From assembly GCA_030706735.1 (NCBI GenBank), contig JAUZNZ010000011.1, positions 1 through 64,000 on the forward strand: a stretch of DNA of 64,000 nucleotides, given 5' to 3'. The DNA comes from Bacteroidota bacterium (GTDB lineage: Bacteria; Bacteroidota; Bacteroidia; Chitinophagales; Chitinophagaceae). Numbering within the stretch: position 1 is the first letter of the stretch; each line of letters opens with the position of its first letter. The position numbers and the translations under genes were made by a program. The notes below the pieces were generated by a model, which was not told the origin of the DNA, searched no databases, and saw nothing but the letters and a program-made list of their open reading frames with translations. Below, piece by piece: positions 32,777-42,385 of this stretch.

Positions 32777-34000
32777 ATGAACTTCATTAACCTGTTACGG
32801 ATCGCGTTGAAGGCCTTGCAACGCAATAAACTGAGGGCTTTTCTGACCATGCTGGGGATCATTATCGGCGTGGCCTCCGTGATCGCCATGGTCGCGATCG
32901 GCCAGGGATCGAAGCAAAGCATCCAGCAGCAGCTCTCCGGGATGGGGTCCAATATGATCATCATCCGGCCGAATAGCAATATTGCCGCCGGCGCGCGTCT
33001 CGACGCCGGGTCGGTGCAGACCCTTACGATCGACGACGTGAATGCCCTGCAAAAGAAGGCGACGCACCTGAGCGCCGTCTCCCCCATGTCCCAAACGAAG
33101 GGCCAGGCGATCTATGGGAACAATAACTGGCCCACCACGATCCAGGGGGTAAATCCTCAATATGTGGAGATCATACGGCAATGGCCATTGAAGGATGGGG
33201 TTACTTTCACGGACAGGGACGTACAGGCCATGAGCAAGGTGTGCCTGCTGGGACAGACCGTGATCGCCAACCTCTTTCCCGGTGGCGAGAACCCGGTCGG
33301 AAAATACATCCGGTTCGGCAAGATCCCGATGCTGGTCATCGGAACGCTCTCGCAGAAAGGCGAGAATGCATTCGGGCAGGACCAGGACGATGTGATCATG
33401 GCGCCATATACCACGGTACAAAAAAGGATCCTTTCCACGATCTATTTCCAGCAAATCTATGTCTCCGCCAGGGACGAGAACAGCACGGACGAAGCCTCTG
33501 CGGAGATCTCCGACATCATGCGCACCTCGCACCGGCTGAAACCTACCGATGACGACGACTTTGCGGTCAGGACCATGCAGGAGCTGATCAATACCTTCAG
33601 TGCGACCAGTTCGCTGCTTACGATCCTGCTGACGGCTATTGCCGGCATTTCGCTGCTGGTGGGCGGCATCGGGATCATGAATATCATGTATGTGTCCGTG
33701 ACGGAGCGGACGCGGGAGATCGGCCTGCGCATGTCGATCGGGGCGCGGGGGATCGATATCCTGATGCAATTTCTCACGGAAGCCATCCTCATCAGTATTA
33801 CAGGAGGCCTGATCGGGGTGGCCCTCGGCATCACGTCCGCCAAGCTCGTAACCTATTTCCTGTCCTGGCCGACCCTGATCACCGAATATTCGATCGTTCT
33901 GTCCTTTCTGGTCTGTGCAGTGACCGGCGTCTTCTTCGGCTATTATCCGGCCCAAAAGGCATCCCGGCTGGATCCGATCGAGGCCTTGCGTTACGAATAA
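32777..34000 (+). CDS. MacB-type ABC transporter permease
   Basis: 407 residues from the ATG at 32777, seven bases after the ATPase stop. One N-terminal helix (RAFLTMLGIIIGVASVIAMVAIG), a large periplasmic MacB_PCD domain (about 45-270), and three C-terminal helices with the FtsX signature (LLTAIAGISLLVGGIGIMNIMYVSVTERTREIGLRMSIGA ... AVTGVFFGYYPAQKASRLDPIEALRYE). Together with the ATPase, adaptor and TolC protein it forms a tripartite mechanotransmission efflux pump. Confidence 0.94.
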   Translation: MNFINLLRIALKALQRNKLRAFLTMLGIIIGVASVIAMVAIGQGSKQSIQQQLSGMGSNMIIIRPNSNIAAGARLDAGSVQTLTIDDVNALQKKATHLSAVSPMSQTKGQAIYGNNNWPTTIQGVNPQYVEIIRQWPLKDGVTFTDRDVQAMSKVCLLGQTVIANLFPGGENPVGKYIRFGKIPMLVIGTLSQKGENAFGQDQDDVIMAPYTTVQKRILSTIYFQQIYVSARDENSTDEASAEISDIMRTSHRLKPTDDDDFAVRTMQELINTFSATSSLLTILLTAIAGISLLVGGIGIMNIMYVSVTERTREIGLRMSIGARGIDILMQFLTEAILISITGGLIGVALGITSAKLVTYFLSWPTLITEYSIVLSFLVCAVTGVFFGYYPAQKASRLDPIEALRYE

Positions 34001-34040
34001 AAAATGTGGCGGGGGGTCCGAACCCTATCTAATCTTATGC

Positions 34041-34048
34041 TAATTTTG
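34041..34048 (+). promoter_or_regulatory. TAnnTTTG -7 element before korA
   Basis: TAATTTTG, exact consensus, ending five bases before the korA ATG. A start site at the usual distance would give a leaderless or almost leaderless mRNA. Confidence 0.55.
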
Positions 34049-34053
34049 CCAAT

Positions 34054-35910
34054 ATGAACAGAAAAGAAGAGCTCTTGCACGACGTGGTGATCAAATTTGC
34101 CGGTGACTCAGGTGACGGGATGCAGTTGACGGGTAGCCAGTTCACGAACAATACGGCACTATTGGGCATCGACCTGGCGACATTCCCCGACTTCCCGGCA
34201 GAGATCCGGGCCCCGCAGGGTACCCTGCCCGGGGTCAGTGGCTATCAGCTCCGTTTTTCCAGCGACAAGGTCTTCACTCCCGGCGATGAATGCGACGTGC
34301 TGGTGGCGATGAACGCCGCCGCGCTCAAGGCCAACCTGAAGGGGTTAAAGAAAGGTGGGAAGATCGTCGTCAACCTCGAAGGATTCGACGCCAAGAACCT
34401 GCGCCTCGCGAACTTTCCCGAAGGAGTGAACCCTTTGGAAGACAATAGTCTGGACAGCTATGAGGTCATCAAGATCGATGTGACCAAGATGACCCGCGAG
34501 GCCCTGAAGGATATCCCGCTGGGGATGAAGGAAAAGGACCGGGCCAAGAATATGTTCGTGCTGGGCTTCCTGTACTGGATGTACAACCGGGACATGGAAT
34601 ATACGATCAAGTTCCTGAAGGACAAGTTCGGCAAGAAGCCCGAGATCTTCGAAAGCAATGTCAAAGCGCTCCAGGCCGGATACAATTTCGGCGATACCAC
34701 CGAGACCTTTACCACCACCTACCGGGTGGAGAAGGCGAAGATGTCCCCCGGGGTATACCGTTCCATCATGGGCAACCAGGCGCTGGCCTATGGCCTGATC
34801 GCTGCCTCCCAAAAAAGCGGCCTTCCCATTTTCCTGGGCTCCTACCCTATAACTCCGGCCTCGGATATCCTGCATGACCTGAGCAAGTATAAGGCATTCG
34901 GCGTCCGCACTTTCCAGGCGGAGGACGAGATCGCCGGGATCGCTTCGGCCATCGGGGCAAGTTATGGCGGCTCGCTGGGGGTGACCACGACCTCCGGTCC
35001 CGGCATGGCTCTGAAGGCGGAGGCCATGGGGCTGGCCGTCATGCTGGAGATCCCGTTGCTGATCTGCGATATCCAACGCGGCGGACCCTCCACCGGGCTT
35101 CCGACCAAGACGGAACAAAGCGATCTGTTACAAGCCTATTACGGGCGAAATGGAGAATGCCCGATGCCGATCGTTTCGGCCTCGACGCCCAGCGATTGTT
35201 TTTCGGCTGTCTATGAGGCCGTGCGCATTGCCGTACAACACATGACCCCGGTGATCTTCCTGAGTGACGGATATATCGCCAATGGCGCCGAGCCATGGAA
35301 GTTCCCGAAAAGTGAAGAGCTGCCGCCCATTGAAGTGAAGTTCAAGAAGCAATTGGGCGAGGGGGAAGCCACCTTTCTACCCTACCTGCGCGACGAAAAG
35401 CTGGTCAGACCCTGGGCGATACCCGGCGTACCCGGCCTGGAACACCGGATCGGAGGGTTGGAAAAACAGAATATTACCGGCAACGTCAGCTACGAACCGG
35501 AAAATCATCAGCTCATGGTGAAGATCCGCCAGGAAAAGGTGGATAAGATCGCCGACCACATTCCTCTTCAAAAAATAGACAGCGGCCCGGAAAAAGGCAA
35601 GCTCCTGGTACTTGGATGGGGCAGCACCTATGGATCCATCAAAAGTGCAGTATCGGAGCTCCTGTTCGAAGGATATGCCGTCTCGCATGCACATCTCCGT
35701 TACCTGCGGCCCTTCCCGAAAAACCTGGGCGAGATCCTGCGTAATTTCGAGCATGTCCTGATCCCCGAGATCAATAACGGCCAGCTCATCAAGATCATCC
35801 GCGATCAATTTTTCGTGGACGCGAAGGGTCACCAGAAGATCATGGGCATCCCGATCACCAAGACGGAACTGGTGATGAAGCTGCGGGAGATGCTGGGCTC
35901 GAATAATTGA
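34054..35910 (+). CDS. korA: 2-oxoacid:ferredoxin oxidoreductase, fused gamma-alpha subunit
   Basis: 618 residues. The N-terminal third is the gamma domain (KFAGDSGDGMQLTGSQFT), followed by the alpha pyrimidine-binding domain (GNQALAYGLIAASQKSGLPIF, SYPITPASDILHDL, TTSGPGMALKAEAMGLAV) with the block GGPSTGLPTKTEQSDLLQA that is typical of the 2-oxoglutarate type. It oxidatively decarboxylates 2-oxoglutarate to succinyl-CoA with reduction of ferredoxin, but needs a TPP-binding beta subunit. That gene is not adjacent: a minus-strand gene follows and overlaps the korA 3' end by 56 bases. Confidence 0.93.
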   Translation: MNRKEELLHDVVIKFAGDSGDGMQLTGSQFTNNTALLGIDLATFPDFPAEIRAPQGTLPGVSGYQLRFSSDKVFTPGDECDVLVAMNAAALKANLKGLKKGGKIVVNLEGFDAKNLRLANFPEGVNPLEDNSLDSYEVIKIDVTKMTREALKDIPLGMKEKDRAKNMFVLGFLYWMYNRDMEYTIKFLKDKFGKKPEIFESNVKALQAGYNFGDTTETFTTTYRVEKAKMSPGVYRSIMGNQALAYGLIAASQKSGLPIFLGSYPITPASDILHDLSKYKAFGVRTFQAEDEIAGIASAIGASYGGSLGVTTTSGPGMALKAEAMGLAVMLEIPLLICDIQRGGPSTGLPTKTEQSDLLQAYYGRNGECPMPIVSASTPSDCFSAVYEAVRIAVQHMTPVIFLSDGYIANGAEPWKFPKSEELPPIEVKFKKQLGEGEATFLPYLRDEKLVRPWAIPGVPGLEHRIGGLEKQNITGNVSYEPENHQLMVKIRQEKVDKIADHIPLQKIDSGPEKGKLLVLGWGSTYGSIKSAVSELLFEGYAVSHAHLRYLRPFPKNLGEILRNFEHVLIPEINNGQLIKIIRDQFFVDAKGHQKIMGIPITKTELVMKLREMLGSNN

Positions 35911-38179
35911 ATCCCAGGCTCAGCTTCCCGATATCCGCCGATACCTTGGCGATAAAGTTAAATTGATCCGCGATCGGTTTGAACGCGGACAATTGTCTTC
36001 GTGTGGGGCTCTCCGTGATCCCCTTTTCCAATTCCTCCCTTCGCTCGCGGATCATCCTTTCCAGCCGTTCGTTCAGCATTCGCAATCCTTCGCGTTCTTC
36101 GGGACGGAGTCCTGGTGACACTGCGCCGGCAGCGGGCTCGGTCTGGCGCAGGTTTTCCGCGGCTTCCCGCAGTCTGGCCCCGATCGATCGGATGACCAGC
36201 GAATAATCGGGTTCGGCGGGGAGGGCGGGGAGGGCGGGGATGGCGGCAGGCGATGCGGGGGCGGGAGCAACGGCGGGGGCGTAGGAGGAAAGGGTGGCGA
36301 TGTGCGAGGTCAGCATATGGCTGGAGACCACGAACTGGTGCATTTTGCGTACATTTCTTTGTTTGCTCTTCGGTTCCGACAGCATGCGGTTAAAGGCATC
36401 GGAGAGGTTGGCCAGGGATACGAAGGCCCTCTTCCTGGACAGCTTGTATTGCGTCAGGGGAACCTGTTTGCCTCTGAAGGCGCCGGCGCTGTCCAGAAAG
36501 TACTGAAGGTTATCGTCAATGGCCCCGACCATGAAGGGGATGATCTGCTCGTGCTCCCAGGAAGGGATCAGGAAGATATTGGCGAGAAAGGCAATCCCGG
36601 AGCCGATGGCCGTGTCGATGACGCGATCGGAAATGATGACGCGGAAATCGTTCGGATACAATAAATGGAAGAGGAGCAGGACATAGGGGGTCATCAGGAT
36701 CACGCACACGAGGTAATTTGTGCGCAGAAAGGCATAGGTTCCGATCATGAAGACGACCATCAGGACGAACAGCGCGCTGCGGTCCCGGATATAATAAATG
36801 ATCAGCAACCCGGCCAGCGCTCCGGCCAGGGTGCCGACAAGGCGTTCATAGTTCCTCCGCTTGGTCAGGCTGTAGGCGGGTTTCAGGATCACGATGACGG
36901 TCAGCAGGATCCAGTAGCCGTGACCGACGCCCAGGAGCCGTGAGATCATATATCCGGCCAGCGTGGCCAGGCTTACGCGCAGGGCATGGCGGAAGCTATT
37001 CGATCTCAGGTTCAGGTTGCCGGCGAACAGCCGCCAGTCGATATCCTGGTGGTTCACGAAGAGCTCATAGTCCAGGCGGTTTGGATCGGCGCCTGCCAGG
37101 CCCGGGTCGTAGGTCGTATACCCATGAAGGGTATGCAGGCGGTCGGCCACGTCCTCCATATTCTCCAGGATCTGGCGCAAGCCGATAAACCCTTCCACAT
37201 TTCCGGCGTTGCGGCGCTCGTCGCGGAAGACGGCAAAGGACTCTCTTACTTCGCGGATGCGTGCAGCCAGGTGGCCGGTATCGACGGAGGGCCTGCTGCT
37301 TTTCAGCGCGATGCCGATCCCGTCCAGTTCCGTCGCCATGTCGAGGATCAGCTGGCGATATTGCTCCAGGATGGATGTGCCGTCGAATTCGGCATGTAAT
37401 GCAGGATAATCCTGGTGCGAGGTCATGACCCGTTCGAAGAGATCCACGACGTCGAGAAAGATCATGAGCAGCACCCGGCCGATATGCGTGGACTCCCTGA
37501 CGATGTCGCGGCTTTTGAAAAGCAGTTCCCGGACGAGTTCCTGCTTTTGATGGACGTCGATCTGTTCCTCCACGAGGCGCCGGTACGCCTTGTCATAATC
37601 CGCCTCCTTGTCGTAGAAGGACGCCTTGATGCGAAGGTAGCCGGCCGTAGCCTGTACGCAGTCGCCGATGGCCTGCTGCACGAGCTTATAGGGGCGCACG
37701 CGGTAGAGGAGCAGGCTGAGGGCCATATACCAGATGCCGCCGGCCGATACGTAGAGCGCATTCAGCAAAACCTCGAGGCCATGATGGCGGCGATCGATAT
37801 TCAATACCATCACGAGTAGCGCATTCAATCCGATCGAACCGGCACGGTTCCCGAAGATGGACATCATTGAAAAGACAAAGCAGAAAAGAAAGAGCAGGGT
37901 ACCCATCAGCGGGTAGGAGACGGAGGCTGCTCCGGTAAGCAGGGTCACGATAAAAAGGATCAGGATACAGGCGATCATCCCGTTGCGGCGATGGTGGATC
38001 GGTCCCGGATTATCCGTGTTGCCGACGCACATCGCGCCAAGGGAGACCACGATCCCGACCGACAGGTCACCGAAAAAGCTCAGGAGAACGGCCGGGAAGA
38101 GAATGCCGAAGGTGATGCGCAGGGCCCCGCTGAGGTTATAGCTGTTGACAAAACTTCTGTATTCCCTGATATAATCCAT
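35855..38179 (-). CDS. FUSC / YccS-YhfK-type integral membrane protein
   Basis: 774 residues. Two similar clusters of membrane helices (about 20-160 and 395-510) are separated by a cytoplasmic helical region, the layout of the FUSC (fusaric-acid resistance, aromatic acid exporter-like) and YccS families. Characteristic segments: RITFGILFPAVLLSFFGDLSVGI and HALRVSLATLAGYMISRLLGVGHGYWILLTVIVILKP. The C-terminal part is Pro/Ala-rich (about 660-690) then helical. The last 18 codons overlap korA and read a low-complexity SSPASPAASSP tail, so the true functional end is probably earlier. Confidence 0.9.
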   Translation of the reverse strand: MDYIREYRSFVNSYNLSGALRITFGILFPAVLLSFFGDLSVGIVVSLGAMCVGNTDNPGPIHHRRNGMIACILILFIVTLLTGAASVSYPLMGTLLFLFCFVFSMMSIFGNRAGSIGLNALLVMVLNIDRRHHGLEVLLNALYVSAGGIWYMALSLLLYRVRPYKLVQQAIGDCVQATAGYLRIKASFYDKEADYDKAYRRLVEEQIDVHQKQELVRELLFKSRDIVRESTHIGRVLLMIFLDVVDLFERVMTSHQDYPALHAEFDGTSILEQYRQLILDMATELDGIGIALKSSRPSVDTGHLAARIREVRESFAVFRDERRNAGNVEGFIGLRQILENMEDVADRLHTLHGYTTYDPGLAGADPNRLDYELFVNHQDIDWRLFAGNLNLRSNSFRHALRVSLATLAGYMISRLLGVGHGYWILLTVIVILKPAYSLTKRRNYERLVGTLAGALAGLLIIYYIRDRSALFVLMVVFMIGTYAFLRTNYLVCVILMTPYVLLLFHLLYPNDFRVIISDRVIDTAIGSGIAFLANIFLIPSWEHEQIIPFMVGAIDDNLQYFLDSAGAFRGKQVPLTQYKLSRKRAFVSLANLSDAFNRMLSEPKSKQRNVRKMHQFVVSSHMLTSHIATLSSYAPAVAPAPASPAAIPALPALPAEPDYSLVIRSIGARLREAAENLRQTEPAAGAVSPGLRPEEREGLRMLNERLERMIRERREELEKGITESPTRRQLSAFKPIADQFNFIAKVSADIGKLSLGFNYSSPASPAASSPVPSW

Positions 38180-38378
38180 GATCGAATATAAAGATAGTCC
38201 ATCCCTGCGGTTCCGCTAAGGGTTAGCCATTAGCAGCGCCATTCACGGGGTTTTTTTTTCCGTTTACCTCAAGGGCCTTTTTTGCTGCTCCGGCGGATAT
38301 TATCTTTACCCATCATGAATTTCCCGGATAAGCGGGGAGGATTCGGACGGCTTGCCGGACAAATTCAAAGACCAAAAC

Positions 38379-40838
38379 ATGCGCACTACTACACCACTCC
38401 TATTCCTATTTCTATGCCTCCCGGGTATTGGCCTGAAAGCCCAGCAATTGACGGGGACCGCCCAGGATGAGCAGGGCAAACCCCTTGCCGGCGCTACCAT
38501 CACGTTGAAAAAAGGCCGGGACTCCTCCATCGTCAAGTTAAGCGTCTCCAATACATCAGGGAAATATGAATTTATCGGCATCCCGCAGGGCCGCTATTTC
38601 GTTCAGGTCTCGCATGTCGGGTATGTTCCGCTGAGCAGTTCCCTCTTCGAGGTTGGCGGGGACGGAATGACCAGCATCCCAAAGACCGCCCTGACGAAAC
38701 GATCTACCGAACTGAAGCAGGCTGAGGTCATATCCCGGAAGCCGCCCGTCGAGGTACGGGCCGATAAGATCATCCTCAACGTCGAGGGCAGCATCAATGC
38801 CGTAGGGCAGGACGCACTGGAGCTTTTGCGCAAGTCGCCGGGCGTTCTGGTGGATAAGGACGACAACCTCAGTCTCAGCGGAAAGAACGGCGTACAGGTC
38901 TATATCGACGGAAGGCCGACCCCCTTGTCGGGCAAGGACCTGTCTGAGTACCTGAAGACGATCCAGTCCTCCTCCATCGAGTCGATCGAGATCATTTCCA
39001 ATCCTTCGGCCAAATACGATGCCGCCGGAAATGCGGGCATCATCAATATCCGGCTGAAGAAGAACAAGTCCTATGGCACGAACGGAACAGTGAATGCCGG
39101 ATACAATGTCGGCACGTATTCCAAGTACAATGGCGGGTTCTCGCTGAACCACCGGGACGAGAACATCAACCTGTTCGGGAATTACAACTATAACCACAAC
39201 CCGACGGAAACGTTCATCGACCTGCACCGGGAACAGCTCGACACCTTATTCGATCAGCGTTCGATCATCCGGTACAAAACGAATAGCCACAATTTCAAGG
39301 CCGGCCTGGACCTTACCCTGGACAAGAAAAGAACGATCGGTATGATGGTGACCGGTACCCTGTCGGACAATTCCCTCCATACTACCAGCACGACGCCGAT
39401 CTCTTATATCCCAACGGGCCAGTTGAGCCGAACCCTGCAAGCCAATAACAGCAGTACGGGCAAACGGAATAACGGGGACCTGAACCTGAATTATCGCTAT
39501 GCGGATACGAGCGGCCGCGAATGGAACATGGACGGGGATTACAGCCTCTTCCGGATCAGGAGCAACCAACTCCAGCCTAACCTGTACTTCGATCCGTCAG
39601 GAACCTTCCTTTACAGCGATACGTACAATATGCTGGCCCCGACCGACATCGACATGTATATTTTCAAGAGCGACTATGCACAGAACTTCAAGAAGGGCCG
39701 CCTGGAGTTGGGCGCGAAATTCTCGAATGTGACGAGCAGGAACGATTTTACGCAATACGATATTTTCGGCTCCGGCGCGGCCGTGAAGACCATGGACACC
39801 TTGCACAGCAATAACTTCAACTATCAGGAGAACATCAATGCCGTCTATGCGAACTTTTCCCGCCCCTTCAAGGGCTGGGTGATCCAGGCGGGATTGCGGG
39901 TCGAAAATACGAATGCCCATGCCAATTCGACCGGTTATAAATACGACACCGTTTACAGCCCTTATGATTCCAGTTTCGACCGGCATTATACCAACCTATT
40001 CCCGAGCGGCGCGATAACGTACAATAAGAACCCGATGAAACAATGGACCCTGACGTATAGCCGGCGCATCGACCGTCCCGCCTATCAGGATCTGAACCCC
40101 TTCGAGTTCAAGCTCGATGAATATACTTTTCAGAAAGGGAATACGCAGCTGAAGCCGCAATTCACCAATAGCTTCGGTCTGACCTACATGTACAAGTACA
40201 AGTTGACCACGACATTGAACTATAGCCATGTGACCGATCTGTTCGCCCAGCTGGTCGATACCACCGAACTGTCGAAGGCCTTCATCAGCAAACGGAACCT
40301 GGCTACCCAGGATATCGTGAGCCTGAATGTCAGCTACCCCATCCAATACAAACGATACAGCGCGTTTGCCAACGTGAATTCATATTATTCCCTCTATCAG
40401 GCCAATTTCGGCCCCGGCAGGACGGTCGACGTCAATGTATTTGCCGTGACGGTGTATGCCCAGCAGAGTTTTCGGATGGGCAAGGGTTGGACCGGGGAGC
40501 TGAGCGGCTTTTATTCCTCTCCTTCCGTGTACCAGGGGACTTTCAAAAGCAGCATGCTATGGACACTGGACGGAGGATTGCAGAAGACGGTCCTGAACAG
40601 CAAGGGAACCATCAAGGCCTCAGTCAGCGATATCTTCAACACCCTGCACTGGCGGGCGACGAGCGATTTTGCCGGCCAGTCATTGACCGCGAAAGGAGGA
40701 ACGGAAAGCCGGCAGTTCAAGCTCTACTTCTCCTATCGTTTCGGCAATATGCAGGTCAGGGCGGCACGTCAGCGAAAGACCGCGGCGGAGGAGGAGGGCA
40801 AGCGCGTGGGCACGCAGGGAGGCGGTTTAAGTAATTAA
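38379..40838 (+). CDS. TonB-dependent-receptor-like outer-membrane barrel (OMP_b-brl_3 type)
   Basis: 819 residues from the ATG at 38379, which precedes the signal peptide (TTTPLLFLFLCLPGIGLKAQ). A carboxypeptidase-like regulatory fold follows (LTGTAQDEQGKPLAGATITL, SGKYEFIGIPQGRYFVQVSHVGYVP), then a plug domain (QDALELLRKSPGVLVDKDDNLSLSGKNGVQVYIDGRP, IESIEIISNPSAKYDAAGNAGIINI) and a large barrel. No TonB box is obvious. This group is common in the phylum and its substrates are mostly unknown. The C-terminal tail after the last strand is basic and Gly-rich (RAARQRKTAAEEEG). Confidence 0.9.
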   Translation: MRTTTPLLFLFLCLPGIGLKAQQLTGTAQDEQGKPLAGATITLKKGRDSSIVKLSVSNTSGKYEFIGIPQGRYFVQVSHVGYVPLSSSLFEVGGDGMTSIPKTALTKRSTELKQAEVISRKPPVEVRADKIILNVEGSINAVGQDALELLRKSPGVLVDKDDNLSLSGKNGVQVYIDGRPTPLSGKDLSEYLKTIQSSSIESIEIISNPSAKYDAAGNAGIINIRLKKNKSYGTNGTVNAGYNVGTYSKYNGGFSLNHRDENINLFGNYNYNHNPTETFIDLHREQLDTLFDQRSIIRYKTNSHNFKAGLDLTLDKKRTIGMMVTGTLSDNSLHTTSTTPISYIPTGQLSRTLQANNSSTGKRNNGDLNLNYRYADTSGREWNMDGDYSLFRIRSNQLQPNLYFDPSGTFLYSDTYNMLAPTDIDMYIFKSDYAQNFKKGRLELGAKFSNVTSRNDFTQYDIFGSGAAVKTMDTLHSNNFNYQENINAVYANFSRPFKGWVIQAGLRVENTNAHANSTGYKYDTVYSPYDSSFDRHYTNLFPSGAITYNKNPMKQWTLTYSRRIDRPAYQDLNPFEFKLDEYTFQKGNTQLKPQFTNSFGLTYMYKYKLTTTLNYSHVTDLFAQLVDTTELSKAFISKRNLATQDIVSLNVSYPIQYKRYSAFANVNSYYSLYQANFGPGRTVDVNVFAVTVYAQQSFRMGKGWTGELSGFYSSPSVYQGTFKSSMLWTLDGGLQKTVLNSKGTIKASVSDIFNTLHWRATSDFAGQSLTAKGGTESRQFKLYFSYRFGNMQVRAARQRKTAAEEEGKRVGTQGGGLSN

Positions 40839-40850
40839 CGGTTTTTACCC

Positions 40851-40858
40851 TAATTTTG
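40851..40858 (+). promoter_or_regulatory. TAnnTTTG -7 element before kinase-RapZ fusion
   Basis: TAATTTTG, exact consensus, 14 bases before the ATG at 40873. Likely starts the transcript for the fusion and the two acyltransferases that follow. Confidence 0.55.
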
Positions 40859-40872
40859 CCGCCTACCACCTC

Positions 40873-42333
40873 ATGCAAGCTATTATCGAAAAGATCAGGG
40901 AGCTATTTGCCGCTTACGATGGCCACTCGCCCATTACACAAATCGAAAAGATCCCGCAATCCGGAAGCAACCGCATGTACTTCCGTCTCCGTACGAACGG
41001 GCGCTCCTATATCGCCACCTATAACGACAATGTAAAGGAGAACGGCACCTTCATCTATTTCAGCAGGCATTTTCGGGGCAGTGGCTGTCCGGTTCCGGAG
41101 ATCCTGCATGTGAATGAATCCTGCACCGTGTACCTGCAGGAGGATTTGGGAGATCAGTCCTTGCTGAATGAACTGGAGCTCCATGGGCATGACGAACATG
41201 TGTACCGGCTGTTTCAAAAAAGCCTCGAGCAGCTGGCGCAACTCCAGATCAGGGGTGATCATGGGCTGGATTACAGCCGCTGCATCACCTCCCGCGAATT
41301 CGGGAAGCAAGCCATACTCAGCGACCTGCTGTATTTCAAGTACTACTTCCTCGACACCCTTCAAATCCCCTATGACAAGGAGCAATTGATCGATGATTTC
41401 GAGGCGCTCAGCACGTACCTGACCCACGTGGATCATAAGTACTTTATGTTCCGGGATTTTCAGAGCAGGAATATCCTCATCGGGAATGATGGGGTACATT
41501 TCATCGATTTCCAGGGCGGCATGAAGGGGGCCTTGCAATACGATGTAGCCTCGATGCTTTGGCAGGCCAAGGCCGAGCTGCCGGATACCTGGAAGGACGG
41601 CCTGCTGGATTACTATATGGATTGCGTGGAGAAGATCCTCGACAAGAAGATCGACCGGACGAGATTCGTCAGCCAGTATAATGGATATGTGATGATCCGC
41701 CTGTTGCAGGTATTGGGCGCCTATGGCTTCCGGGGTTTGTTCGAGCGCAAGGCGCACTTCCTTACGAGCATCCCCCTGGCGTTGCGCAATTTCAAATGGT
41801 TCCTGGAGCACCGGCAGGTGGGCATCGTGTTGCCTGAATTCGAGCGGCTGCTCACGCTGATCGTCCGGGAGGAGGTGATCCACCGCTTCGAGCCCATCCG
41901 CGCGGACGAGCGCACGCCGCTTGTCGTCGCGATCAACAGTTTTTCGTATAAGAACGGGATCCCGGGAGATGAGGGTGGTAATGGAGGAGGCTTCGTATTC
42001 GACTGCAGGGGCATCCTGAACCCGGGGCGAATGGAGGAGTTCAAGACCCTCACCGGCCGCGATAAGGGCGTAAAGGATTTTCTCGAGCAGCAGACGCGTA
42101 TGCCCGATTTCTTAAACAGCGTCTACAATATCGTAGATATTGCCGTTGAGGATTATATCAAGCGTGATTTCAACAGCCTTTCGGTCAGTTTCGGCTGCAC
42201 CGGAGGCCAGCACCGCAGCGTATATGCAGCCGATGCGCTGGCGAGGCACCTGAGGAATAAGTTCAATGTCCGGATCGGGCTGCATCATATCGTGCAGGAT
42301 GCAAAGAATTGGATCAACCGGCCGGCGGAGTAA
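40873..42333 (+). CDS. APH-family small-molecule kinase fused to RapZ C-terminal domain
   Basis: 486 residues. Residues 1-330 are an APH/choline-kinase-type fold with the catalytic loop FRDFQSRNILI (Asp and Asn present) and the metal-binding FIDFQGG. Residues about 350-486 match the C-terminal domain of RapZ: INSFSYKNGIP, FVFDCRGILNPG, TGRDKGVKDFLEQ, and SVSFGCTGGQHRSVYAADALA. In E. coli RapZ this domain binds glucosamine-6-phosphate and RNA partners; related APH kinases (AmgK type) phosphorylate cell-wall amino sugars. A role that links amino-sugar kinase activity to sugar-phosphate sensing is therefore inference from both halves. No uridylyltransferase is adjacent. Confidence 0.9.
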   Translation: MQAIIEKIRELFAAYDGHSPITQIEKIPQSGSNRMYFRLRTNGRSYIATYNDNVKENGTFIYFSRHFRGSGCPVPEILHVNESCTVYLQEDLGDQSLLNELELHGHDEHVYRLFQKSLEQLAQLQIRGDHGLDYSRCITSREFGKQAILSDLLYFKYYFLDTLQIPYDKEQLIDDFEALSTYLTHVDHKYFMFRDFQSRNILIGNDGVHFIDFQGGMKGALQYDVASMLWQAKAELPDTWKDGLLDYYMDCVEKILDKKIDRTRFVSQYNGYVMIRLLQVLGAYGFRGLFERKAHFLTSIPLALRNFKWFLEHRQVGIVLPEFERLLTLIVREEVIHRFEPIRADERTPLVVAINSFSYKNGIPGDEGGNGGGFVFDCRGILNPGRMEEFKTLTGRDKGVKDFLEQQTRMPDFLNSVYNIVDIAVEDYIKRDFNSLSVSFGCTGGQHRSVYAADALARHLRNKFNVRIGLHHIVQDAKNWINRPAE

Positions 42334-42385
42334 AGGAAAGGGCGCGCAGGGAAGGCGGTCATGCGAAAGAATAGAAGGAACATTT

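Noticed and set aside
32795-33955. Minus-strand frame of 386 codons opposite the MacB permease
   Set aside because: Antisense shadow; the plus strand has clear FtsX/MacB motifs and membrane helices.
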